The translations under genes were made by a program, and so were the position numbers. From NCBI GenBank assembly GCA_036280295.1, contig DASURA010000006.1, forward strand, positions 1-7,523: a DNA stretch of 7,523 nt, read 5' to 3'. Numbering within the stretch: position 1 is the stretch's first letter; every line of letters starts with the position of its first letter. Below are positions 1 to 6,821 of this stretch, one piece after another. The notes under the pieces were generated by a model. It was given only the letters and a program-made list of their open reading frames with translations, ran no database searches and had not been told where the DNA came from. This stretch comes from AWTP1-13 sp036280295 (GTDB taxonomy: Bacteria > Pseudomonadota > Alphaproteobacteria > Rhizobiales > Hyphomicrobiaceae).

Positions 1-1573
1 ACAGCGCGGACCAAGTGCCGTAGATGTAGTTCATGCCCCAGCGGCCATGCCAGCTGCCATCCTTCTCCTGCACGCGCCTCAGATAGCCGAGAGACCGGTC
101 CAGCGCCTCGCTGTGGCCCGCCTTGGCGCCGAGCTGCGCCAGCATCGACACGCAGCGCGCCGTCACGTCCGCGGTCGGCGGATCGAGCAGCGCCCCGTGA
201 TCGGAGAACGGGATGTGGTTCAGATACTCGTAGGTGTTGTCGGCATCGAAGGCACCCCAGCCACCGTTGCGGCTTTGCAGCCCGAGCACCCATTCCTGAC
301 CGCGTTCGATGGCATGCCCGTAGCGCGAGGAGCCTCCTGCTACCGGCCGTCGCGATGCCCTATCCATGGCCATGACGACGACGGCCGTATCGTCGAGATC
401 CGGGTAATGCGGGTTCGCGTACTGGAACGCCCAGCCGCCCGGACGCACGCCCGGTCGGCGCGCCGCCCAGTCGCCCACCGTGTCCAGGGCCTGGCGCGGT
501 TCCAGCCATTCGAGCCCGCGCTGCGCGGCCTTCTCTGCCGCCGCCGCGCCCACCTCGATCAGCGTGTGCGCGGCAAGCGCCGTGTCCCACACGGGGGACA
601 CGCACGGCTGGCAATAGGCCTCGTCCTCCTTGATCACCAGCAGCTTGTCGAGGGAGGCGCGGGCGGTGCGGCGGTCCGGATGCTCCGGCGGATATCCTAG
701 AGCGTCGAACATCAGCACCGAATTCGCCATGGCCGGGAAGATGGCGCCGAGGCCGGCCTCGCCGTTCAGCCGCTCGGTCACGAACTGCACCGCCTTGCCG
801 ATGGCGCGCTGGCGCGTAGCGGCTGGAAAGAGCGGCTCGGCCATGCGCAGGATCCGGTCGATCCCGCCGAACAGCTGCGCCCAGGGCCATTTCTGGTGTG
901 GCCCCTTGGGCCAGACGCGCACCTCTTCGGGCGGCGTGACGAACAGCTCGTTGATGCAAGCGCCCTTGGGATTGCGCGCCCTCGGCTTGAGCGCGTTGAG
1001 GACCGTGAGTGGGACCACGACCGTGCGTGCCCAGTAGGAGATCTTGTCGAGATGGAATGGAAACCAGCGCGGCAGCAGCATGATCTCCACCGGCACCACC
1101 GGCACGCCGCGCCAGGGGATGGCCCCATAGAGCGCCAGCAGATTGCGGGTGAACACATTGCTGGCGGCAGCCCCGCCGCTGGCGCGTATCCATTGACGCG
1201 CACGGGCCATATGCGGTGCACCGGGCGGATCGCCGATCATCTTCAGGGCAAAATACGCCTTGACGCTGGCGCTGATGTTGGAGGCGCCCTCGTGGAACAA
1301 CGGCCATCCGCCGTCGACCGACTGAATACGTCTGAGATACACCGCAAGCTTGCGCTCCAGATCCGCGTCGACCGGCTCACCGAGGTAGTGGCGCATCAGC
1401 ACATACTCGGCCGGAATTGTGGCGTCGGCCTCGAGCTCGAAGACGAAGTGGCCGTCGGCTCGCTGCTGGTCGAGGAGCGCGTTGGCCGCCGCATCGATGG
1501 AGGCATCGAGGCGCGCACCGGGCATAGGCTTTTCCCAGCTACGAAGTGCCGCCCCAGCGTGCGCCGTGGTCAT
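1..1573 (-). CDS. shc: Squalene-hopene cyclase (HpnF), 3'-truncated by window edge
   Basis: This class II triterpene cyclase converts squalene to hopene and hopanol at the inner membrane. The first 524 residues are visible, against a family length near 650-660, so about 130 C-terminal residues lie beyond the left edge. The acid catalyst motif is PDLDDTA at 391-397 (DXDD at 392-395, DNA 389-400). QW-type repeats (Q-x3-G-x-W) are seen at 84-90, 433-439 and 502-508; the N-terminal one at 37-43 ends in Phe instead of Trp. Other family blocks are FELEADATIPAEYVL (45-59), CQPCVSPVWDTALAAH (321-336), WAFQYANPHY (381-390) and WGMNYIYGTW (512-521). The frame runs unbroken to the edge. ATG at 1573 is chosen because GAGGG lies nine bases upstream; ATG at 1582 in the same frame is possible but would sit directly against that GAGGG. 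It follows hpnE by 35 bases and is the last visible gene. Active-site residues near the C-terminus cannot be checked. Confidence 0.97.
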   Translation of the reverse strand, partial: MTTAHAGAALRSWEKPMPGARLDASIDAAANALLDQQRADGHFVFELEADATIPAEYVLMRHYLGEPVDADLERKLAVYLRRIQSVDGGWPLFHEGASNISASVKAYFALKMIGDPPGAPHMARARQWIRASGGAAASNVFTRNLLALYGAIPWRGVPVVPVEIMLLPRWFPFHLDKISYWARTVVVPLTVLNALKPRARNPKGACINELFVTPPEEVRVWPKGPHQKWPWAQLFGGIDRILRMAEPLFPAATRQRAIGKAVQFVTERLNGEAGLGAIFPAMANSVLMFDALGYPPEHPDRRTARASLDKLLVIKEDEAYCQPCVSPVWDTALAAHTLIEVGAAAAEKAAQRGLEWLEPRQALDTVGDWAARRPGVRPGGWAFQYANPHYPDLDDTAVVVMAMDRASRRPVAGGSSRYGHAIERGQEWVLGLQSRNGGWGAFDADNTYEYLNHIPFSDHGALLDPPTADVTARCVSMLAQLGAKAGHSEALDRSLGYLRRVQEKDGSWHGRWGMNYIYGTWSAL

Positions 1574-1582
1574 CTCGTTCAT

Positions 1583-1587
1583 CCCTC
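1583..1587 (-). promoter_or_regulatory. Probable ribosome binding site of shc
   Basis: On the minus strand this reads GAGGG, nine bases before ATG 1573. It is moderate in strength and is the reason for preferring that ATG over the one at 1582, which directly abuts the GAGGG. Confidence 0.5.
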
Positions 1588-1608
1588 GACGACTCGTCTC
1601 GCTGCGGT

Positions 1609-2868
1609 CTAGCAGGATTGCGCCGTGCTCACCATGTCGGCGGCCCGGTTTCCAGAGCGAATTGCACCTTCGATGGTGGCCGGCAGGCCCGTTGCCGTCC
1701 AATCGCCCGCGAGAACGAGGTTGTGCCATCGCGTGCGCGAACCAGGTCGACACGCATCCTCCTCCGGTAGCGCGGCAAAGGTCGCACGGCGCTCCTTGAT
1801 GATCTGCCAACGGGGCATCGCGGCGTCGATGCCAGTCAGGGTCGTCATCTCGCCCCAGATGGTGCGGGCAATCGACTCGCGTGGTGTCTCGCTGAAGCGG
1901 TCGGCGGCGCTGACCGTGACCGACATCCGGTCGGGAAATGAAAATAACCATTCGATTGTCGCGTTGACGACGCCTTGCATTGCCGGCAGCCCGCGCGGTG
2001 GTGGTACGGCGAAGTGCGCGTTGAGAATGGCGCGGAACTGCTTAGGCGCAGTCAGCTCCGGCACGAGCGCCGCCCCAACCCAGGCCGGCACGGCGAGGAT
2101 AACGGCGTCATCACGAGTTAGCTCGACGACATCCTCCCCGAAATCAAGCGCCCGCACCCGGTGTTCGGCAAGGTCGAGCCGCCGGAGCTGATGGCCAAAC
2201 CGGACGACTGCGGCGTGCCGCTTGAGATAGGCGAGGGCCGGATCGACGAAGGCGGCGCCCAGGCCGCCCGAGGCAACGAGTGGCCGGCAGGCCGCGCCGC
2301 CGCGCGCCAGCGACTCGCGCACGACGGCTCCGGCCAGCCGCGCCGATGCCTCGCGCGGGTCGGTGTTGAGTGCGGCGAGCAGCACAGGGCGCCACAGCTG
2401 CTTGTAGAGCGGCCCCGTGCAGTCGATGACCTCGGCGATGGTCTGATCGGGTCTGGCCGTCAGAAGCCGTGCGAGCGGAAGATAGTCGAGAGCACGGGTA
2501 GAGGGCACGCGCCTGGTCTTCGAAAGTATCCACCACGGCAGGCGGCCTTTGTTAGGCCTCAGCCGCCAGCGTTGCCCGGTCGCGAAATCGGCGAAGGAGA
2601 ACTCGGCTTCCCGTGGCCCCGTCAGTTTGCCCTCGCTTCCGATCGTCTTGAGAAACCCGATGGCGCCGTGGTTGCCAGAGAGAAGCAGATGATTGCCATT
2701 GTCGATGACGAGCCCCAGCGCCGGCTCGAAATAGGAGCGGCAGCGGCCCCCTGCGTTCCGCGCGGACTCGTGTACGATGACGGCCCGGCCTGCAGACGCC
2801 AAGCGCGCGGCAGCCGACAAGCCGGCGAGCCCGGCCCCAATGACATGAATGGTCCCACTTGTGCTCAA
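1609..2868 (-). CDS. hpnE: HpnE, FAD-dependent hydroxysqualene reductase (amine oxidase/phytoene desaturase fold)
   Basis: By family knowledge HpnE reduces hydroxysqualene to squalene, completing the HpnC/D/E route from FPP. The 419-residue product starts directly with a dinucleotide-binding Rossmann unit: HVIGAGLAGLSAA at 8-20, acidic Glu34 ending the second strand, and the GGRCRS signature at 40-45. VIDNGNH lies at 54-60, and the C-terminal FAD-binding block LVLAGDWTATGLPATIEGA runs over 385-403. Its length is as expected for HpnE. The start is taken as TTG at 2868, which shares bases with the hpnD TGA (TTGA). It is the only common start codon just upstream of the Rossmann strand, since the open frame further upstream to 3087 overlaps hpnD and encodes unrelated sequence. 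No clear Shine-Dalgarno sequence precedes it, so reinitiation after hpnD is likely. It stops at TAG, and shc begins 35 bases further on. A carotenoid desaturase is the alternative by fold but does not fit the context. Confidence 0.94.
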   Translation of the reverse strand: MSTSGTIHVIGAGLAGLSAAARLASAGRAVIVHESARNAGGRCRSYFEPALGLVIDNGNHLLLSGNHGAIGFLKTIGSEGKLTGPREAEFSFADFATGQRWRLRPNKGRLPWWILSKTRRVPSTRALDYLPLARLLTARPDQTIAEVIDCTGPLYKQLWRPVLLAALNTDPREASARLAGAVVRESLARGGAACRPLVASGGLGAAFVDPALAYLKRHAAVVRFGHQLRRLDLAEHRVRALDFGEDVVELTRDDAVILAVPAWVGAALVPELTAPKQFRAILNAHFAVPPPRGLPAMQGVVNATIEWLFSFPDRMSVTVSAADRFSETPRESIARTIWGEMTTLTGIDAAMPRWQIIKERRATFAALPEEDACRPGSRTRWHNLVLAGDWTATGLPATIEGAIRSGNRAADMVSTAQSC

Positions 2869-3728
2869 AAGAAACCGTGGCGCAGGATGGGCCAAAGGAG
2901 CTGCGACCGGGTGGGCCGCACGGATGCGCGTGGAGGAGCCCAGCCACGCTCTACGAGCTTTTCCAGAACCGCGCTGTAGACAGACGCCATCAGACGCGGC
3001 GAACGCACGGCGGCGCGGCGGCAGCACAGGCTGACCGCATCGGCCTCGGCGAAATGCCGCCGTGCCCGCTCCGCCACCAACATGCATGCTTGTCCGAGCG
3101 CCGGATGTCTCAGCACCTCGCCAATGTCACAGCTGGCGATGCCGGCCGCCGACAACGCCCCGCTCGGAAGGTACAGGCGTCCTATCACCGCATCCTCGTC
3201 CAGGTCGCGCAGGATATTCGTCATCTGCAGCGCGCGGCCGAGGTGATGGGCGAGCTTTGGTCCGTTGCTCTCGTCGACGCCGAAAATCCTCACCGACAGG
3301 CGGCCGACCGCCGAGGCGACACGGTCGCAATAGAGATCCAGAGTCGTCCAGTCCGGCGCACGGATATCCGTTGCGACATCCATCTGCATCCCGTCGATAA
3401 CAGCGAGGAAATCCTCCAACCGGAGATCGAAGCTCTCGATTGGCTTCGCCAAACCGCGCGTTAGGTCGGTGACGCCCTTGCCTGAGTAGAGCCGGCGCAG
3501 ATCCTCACGCCAGCGCTCCAAGGCATTCCTCCGGTCCGGCCGCGGGCCCGGATGGTCGGCGATATCGTCGACCGCGCGGCAGAACGCATAGACCTCGTAC
3601 ATGGCCTGACGCTGGGCACGGGGCAGGATGCGCATGGCGGTGTAGAAGGAGCTGCTGCGTGCCACAGGGCTGGTGCTCGTGGCCGTGCCCTGGGCCGCAG
3701 TGGAGACATCTTGCACCATGTTCGCCAA
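2865..3728 (-). CDS. hpnD: HpnD, presqualene diphosphate synthase
   Basis: By family knowledge HpnD condenses two farnesyl diphosphates to presqualene diphosphate, the first committed step to squalene in bacteria lacking a single-enzyme squalene synthase. The 287-residue product has a Ser/Thr/Ala-rich tail of about 25 residues, then SSFYTAMRILP (26-36), the first acidic motif in CRAVDDIADHP (50-60), GMQMDV at 113-118, YCDRVASAVG at 133-142, and the second acidic motif in NILRDLDEDA (171-180, Asp175 and Asp179), followed by GRLYLP (183-188). The C-terminus GWAPPR...LLWPILRHGFF is typical of HpnD rather than HpnC. The start is taken as TTG at 3728 because a near-perfect GGAGGTGAT leaves six bases between GGAGG and that codon; ATG at 3719 would be 15 bases away. 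Its TGA stop overlaps the hpnE start. Plant-type phytoene synthase is an alternative by fold, but the neighbours decide for HpnD. Confidence 0.95.
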   Translation of the reverse strand: MANMVQDVSTAAQGTATSTSPVARSSSFYTAMRILPRAQRQAMYEVYAFCRAVDDIADHPGPRPDRRNALERWREDLRRLYSGKGVTDLTRGLAKPIESFDLRLEDFLAVIDGMQMDVATDIRAPDWTTLDLYCDRVASAVGRLSVRIFGVDESNGPKLAHHLGRALQMTNILRDLDEDAVIGRLYLPSGALSAAGIASCDIGEVLRHPALGQACMLVAERARRHFAEADAVSLCCRRAAVRSPRLMASVYSAVLEKLVERGWAPPRASVRPTRSQLLWPILRHGFF

Positions 3729-3730
3729 TC

Positions 3731-3739
3731 ATCACCTCC
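3731..3739 (-). promoter_or_regulatory. Strong ribosome binding site of hpnD
   Basis: On the minus strand this reads GGAGGTGAT, an almost complete match to the anti-Shine-Dalgarno end of 16S rRNA. The GGAGG core is six bases before the TTG at 3728, which decides the start of hpnD. It is the best such site in the window, in the 38-base gap after hpnC, and suggests that hpnD is loaded independently with ribosomes instead of relying on coupling. Confidence 0.8.
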
Positions 3740-3766
3740 GGTGGTCGCAACCGGCCGGATCTGAGG

Positions 3767-4618
3767 TTAGGCGCGGCCCCGTACGCGGCCGATAAGGCCC
3801 CAAACTACCGAGCGCGCAACCACGGCAAAGGCATCCGCCTTGGTCAGGTGCACACGCTCGCTGAGAGGATCGCGTGTGAGCAGTAAGCAAGTGAGCCTCC
3901 GCGCGAGACCAACAATGGCGGCAGTCTCAGCGGCGAGTCTGAGGCTCGTTACTCTGTACGGCAACTTCATGGCGTCTGACAAAAGCTCCACGGTCTTATG
4001 GGCGAGCGACGTGAGACAGGCCCGGAGCTGCCGTGAGGACCGAGCCATTGCCAGCGCCTCGACAGTGGCGCCGTGAGCGGCAAGGTCGTCGAGCGGAAGG
4101 TAGACGCGATCGAGCGCGCGGTAATCCTTTGCGCAGTCCTGCATATGATTGATGACCTGCAGGGCTGCGCACAGGGCATCCGACGCTGGCCAGGTCGACC
4201 GCGGCTCGCCGTGGAGGTCGAGCACGAAGCGCCCCACGGGCATGGCGGAATACCTGCAATAGTGCATCAGCTCGCTCCAGTCCCGATACCGGCGCTTGGT
4301 GATATCGAGGCGGAACGCCGTGAGGAGGTCGAGCGCGTGGCGCGGTGTGAGCTCTGTGCCGGCGAGCGCGTGCCGCAGCGGCAGTGCATCCCGCGCCGCA
4401 TCGGTCCTTCCGAGCAGCGTCGCCTCGAGGAGGTCCAGCGCCGCGAGCTTATCTCGCTCTCCGAGATGTGCATGATCGGCCACATCGTCGGCGGCTCGAG
4501 CGAAGCGGTAGAACGCGAGAATGGGCTCCCGAAAGCGCGGGGCGATGAGAACCGACGCGACCGGGAAATTCTCGTCCCGCTCGGTCTTCCCGGATTTGAG
4601 ATCGGCCATGTCGGTCAT
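3767..4618 (-). CDS. hpnC: HpnC, hydroxysqualene synthase (squalene/phytoene synthase fold)
   Basis: By family knowledge HpnC converts presqualene diphosphate, made by HpnD, to hydroxysqualene. The 283-residue product has the all-helical trans-prenyltransferase head-to-head fold. It carries ENFPVAS at 16-22, the first acidic motif in FARAADDVADHA (39-50), YCRYSAMPVGR at 120-130, and the second acidic motif in NHMQDCAKDY (157-166) with Asp161 and Asp165 four apart, followed by RVYLP at 171-175. Both metal-binding motifs are intact. I chose ATG at 4618 because it overlaps the hpnB TGA as ATGA and its start region matches the family. The same frame is open further upstream to 4954, but that stretch lies inside hpnB and does not resemble HpnC. 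A second ATG at 4609 is also possible. No strong ribosome binding site is seen, so translation probably depends on coupling to hpnB. It ends in TAA, 38 bases before hpnD. Confidence 0.95.
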   Translation of the reverse strand: MTDMADLKSGKTERDENFPVASVLIAPRFREPILAFYRFARAADDVADHAHLGERDKLAALDLLEATLLGRTDAARDALPLRHALAGTELTPRHALDLLTAFRLDITKRRYRDWSELMHYCRYSAMPVGRFVLDLHGEPRSTWPASDALCAALQVINHMQDCAKDYRALDRVYLPLDDLAAHGATVEALAMARSSRQLRACLTSLAHKTVELLSDAMKLPYRVTSLRLAAETAAIVGLARRLTCLLLTRDPLSERVHLTKADAFAVVARSVVWGLIGRVRGRA

Positions 4619-5790
4619 CGACTGGCCGGGATTGCCTGAACGCGACCTTTCCACAATCCGCCCCGCCCGCGCCAGTGCTGGCAGGCGGAATCGACTGTGA
4701 ACATCACATAGGCTGCAGCTATCACCGGCAGCGCTGCTCCCCAAAGAGGCGACCGCCGGTATTGGCGCAGCGTCGGCTGGAACCCAGTCGCCATGAGCGC
4801 CCACCCCGTGCCCGCAATAAGATTCGCGGGAAAGCCTCCGGCGATGGCAATGGCAGGGGCGGCGACGTATGTCACGGCCATGCCCATCACCGTTCCCGCA
4901 AGCAGGAGCGGCGAGTACCGCAACTGCGCGTAGGCGGACCTGGCGACCATGCACCTGATGTCATCCATGCGCGGGTAGGACCTCAGGCTGATGACGCGGT
5001 CGGTCAGTCCGAGCCAGATCGGTCCCTGCGCTTTCATCACACGCGCCAGCGCGCAATCATCGATCAGAGCGCCGCGTATGGCCGAGATGCCGCCCGCACG
5101 CTCCAGAGCCTCGCGCTCGACCAGCATGCAGCCGCCCGCAGCCGCTGCAACTCTTGTGGTCCGGCGGTTCACCCAGGCGAAGGGGTAGAGCATCTGAAAG
5201 AAGAAGACGAATGCCGGGATAAGCGCCCGCTCCGCCAGGCTCTCGCAGTTCAGCCTTGCCATCAGCGACGTCAGCACGAGGCCGTTCGCGCGTGCGCGCT
5301 CGACCAGATGCATGAGACTCTCGGGCGCATAGCCGATGTCCGCATCGGTGAGCAGCAGGTAGCGCGGCGGATCGGGGAGACCGCCGGCATAGGCGATGCC
5401 CTGCTCCTGGGCCCATACCTTGCCGGTCCAGCCCTCCGGCAGCGGCCTCCCGCGCAGGATGGTGACCTTGCGGCGGCCGTTTTCGGCAATGCGCCGCGCC
5501 ACATCGGAGGTGCCGTCCTCACTCTGATCATCAACGACGACGATCGAGAAGGACCCCTGATAGCCCTGAGCCAATAGCGAGGCGAGAGTACGCGGCAGCA
5601 TGTCGGCCTCGTCGCGGGCGGGCACGACAGCGACGACGCTCGGCCAACCCTCCCCGCCCGCGCCGCTGCCCACGCGGGGCGGCGGATGACGGCTCTCATG
5701 CTCGCGCCGGAGCCAGAAACCGCCCCGGCCCAGGAGCAAGGTGATCCAGATGGCCAGCGCGATGGCAGCCAGGCCGAGTTCGGTGGTCAT
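4615..5790 (-). CDS. hpnB: HpnB, hopanoid-associated GT2-family glycosyltransferase with membrane segments
   Basis: This 391-residue protein has a family 2 (GT-A fold) glycosyltransferase domain between membrane segments. A hydrophobic helix covers about 5-20. The catalytic domain shows VVPARDEAD (55-63), VVDDQSEDGT (85-94), LTDADIGY (147-154, the DXD-like nucleotide-sugar/metal site) and ALIDDCALAR (241-250, acceptor-side acidic pair). Further hydrophobic stretches near 190-206, 294-316 and 350-366 suggest an inner-membrane enzyme with a cytoplasmic catalytic face. It ends in a GRGGLWKGR block near 375-383. The start is ATG at 5790, overlapping the hpnA stop, and the TGA stop overlaps the hpnC ATG, so it is translationally sandwiched in the operon. 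By context it is expected to transfer a sugar to a hopanoid or related lipid, but donor and acceptor are not shown by the sequence. Related carotenoid-type glycosyltransferases are the nearest alternative family. Confidence 0.93.
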   Translation of the reverse strand: MTTELGLAAIALAIWITLLLGRGGFWLRREHESRHPPPRVGSGAGGEGWPSVVAVVPARDEADMLPRTLASLLAQGYQGSFSIVVVDDQSEDGTSDVARRIAENGRRKVTILRGRPLPEGWTGKVWAQEQGIAYAGGLPDPPRYLLLTDADIGYAPESLMHLVERARANGLVLTSLMARLNCESLAERALIPAFVFFFQMLYPFAWVNRRTTRVAAAAGGCMLVEREALERAGGISAIRGALIDDCALARVMKAQGPIWLGLTDRVISLRSYPRMDDIRCMVARSAYAQLRYSPLLLAGTVMGMAVTYVAAPAIAIAGGFPANLIAGTGWALMATGFQPTLRQYRRSPLWGAALPVIAAAYVMFTVDSACQHWRGRGGLWKGRVQAIPASR

Positions 5791-6788
5791 CGAATGTAGC
5801 CCACCTCATGGAACCACTGAACTGCATCCCTGACTGCCACATCAGCAGGTCTTGCTTTGTAGCCGAGCTCCCGCTTCGCCTTTTCGGAGGTGAAGAACAT
5901 GCAGCTCTTGGCCATCCGCAGCCCGTCGAGGGTCACGAACGGCTCGCGGCCAGTGAAGTGGGCGGCGGCCTCGGCGACGTAGGCCAGCGGGTAGATCAGA
6001 TGCCGTGGCACGCGCAGGCGCGGGGGCCGGCGCCCAGCGAGGCGAGCGATTCTCCCAAGCATCTCCGCCAGCGTCATGTTCTCTCCGCCTAGGATATAGC
6101 GCTCGCCGATGCGCCCGCGCTGCAGCGCCGCAACGTGTCCCGCGGCCACATCGTCGACATGGACGAGGTTGAGCCCGGTGTCCACGTACGCCGGCATCCG
6201 GCCCGAGGCCGCCTCGATGATGATGCGGCCCGTGGGCGTGGGTCTCACATCGCGCGGACCGATAGGGGCTGTCGGATTGACAATGACCACCGGCAGGCCT
6301 TCGCTGGCGATCATGGACTCCACCAGCCGCTCGGCCGCCACCTTACTGCGCTTGTAGCCGCCGATGGCCTCCGTCTCCGCCAGCGGCACCGTCTCGTCGG
6401 CCGGGCAGCGAGGATGAGCGGGCTTGAGCGTTGCGACGCTGGAGGTGTAGACGATGCGCTCCGCGCCCGCGGCCTGCGCAGCCTGGATGACCACGCGCGT
6501 TCCCTCGATGTTGTTGCGCAGGATGTCGTCGGGGTTCCGCGCCCACAGTCGGTAGTCGGCGGCGACATGGACGACGTAGCGAGCACCGTTTACCGCCCGT
6601 CCAACTGCCGCGAGATCGCGCATGTCGCCCACGGCGATCTCGATGCCGAGGCCGTCGAGGTTGGTGCGCGGACTGCTCGGGCGCACTAGGGCACGCACGG
6701 CGAATCCCGCCTCGATCAGGGCACGCGCGACGGCCGAGCCGACGAAACCCGATGCTCCCGTCACGACGACTTGGTTGGTCCTCGACAA
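5787..6788 (-). CDS. hpnA: HpnA, hopanoid-associated NAD(P)-dependent sugar epimerase/dehydratase-like protein
   Basis: This 333-residue protein belongs to the extended short-chain dehydrogenase (NAD-dependent epimerase/dehydratase) family and matches the hopanoid-associated branch called HpnA. The N-terminal Rossmann motif TGASGFVG is at 10-17, YTSS at 114-117, and the catalytic Tyr-x3-Lys is YKRSK at 145-149. A substrate-domain NPTAPIGPRD lies at 171-180, HVDDVAAGH at 210-218 and a C-terminal SEKAKRELGY at 301-310. No signal peptide or membrane segment is seen, so it is probably cytoplasmic. The start is TTG at 6788: no ATG or GTG lies in frame between the preceding TGA and the Rossmann motif, and an AAGGAG lies 12 bases upstream. 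The stop codon overlaps the hpnB start (ATGA). Its reaction has not been firmly established; modification of a sugar or side chain is inferred from fold and context. Confidence 0.93.
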   Translation of the reverse strand: MSRTNQVVVTGASGFVGSAVARALIEAGFAVRALVRPSSPRTNLDGLGIEIAVGDMRDLAAVGRAVNGARYVVHVAADYRLWARNPDDILRNNIEGTRVVIQAAQAAGAERIVYTSSVATLKPAHPRCPADETVPLAETEAIGGYKRSKVAAERLVESMIASEGLPVVIVNPTAPIGPRDVRPTPTGRIIIEAASGRMPAYVDTGLNLVHVDDVAAGHVAALQRGRIGERYILGGENMTLAEMLGRIARLAGRRPPRLRVPRHLIYPLAYVAEAAAHFTGREPFVTLDGLRMAKSCMFFTSEKAKRELGYKARPADVAVRDAVQWFHEVGYIR

Positions 6789-6800
6789 GGTTTCGGCGGA

Positions 6801-6810
6801 CTCCTTCCCC
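6801..6810 (-). promoter_or_regulatory. Probable ribosome binding site of hpnA
   Basis: On the minus strand this reads GGGGAAGGAG, with AAGGAG ending 12 bases before the TTG start of hpnA. The spacing is somewhat long, but no other start codon is available nearer in frame. It lies in the 33-base gap after ispA. Confidence 0.6.
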
Positions 6811-6821
6811 CGTGGACCGGC

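Noticed and set aside
47..1612. Overlapping plus-strand open frames (47-700 and 896-1612) opposite shc, and a 315-codon minus-strand frame (360-1307) within shc
   Set aside because: The true frame here is the cyclase, which reads without a break from 1573 to the edge with DXDD and QW motifs. The others are by-products of high GC content.
2161..2979. A 272-codon open frame on the plus strand opposite hpnE and the end of hpnD
   Set aside because: It is antisense to two genes with clear family motifs, crosses their junction, and has shadow-type composition with no recognisable domain.
2869..3087. A possible N-terminal extension of HpnE by 73 residues
   Set aside because: It lies inside hpnD in another frame, and the FAD-binding strand that normally starts HpnE begins only a few residues after the TTG at 2868.
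4619..4954. A possible N-terminal extension of HpnC by 112 residues
   Set aside because: The extension overlaps the 3' third of hpnB in another frame, has Arg/Cys/His-rich shadow composition, and ends exactly where the ATGA overlap provides a family-like start.
4675..5577. A 300-codon open frame on the plus strand opposite hpnB
   Set aside because: It lies wholly antisense to a well-supported glycosyltransferase gene, is rich in Arg, Ala, Gly and His as expected of a GC-rich shadow frame, and shows no recognisable motif or ribosome binding site.
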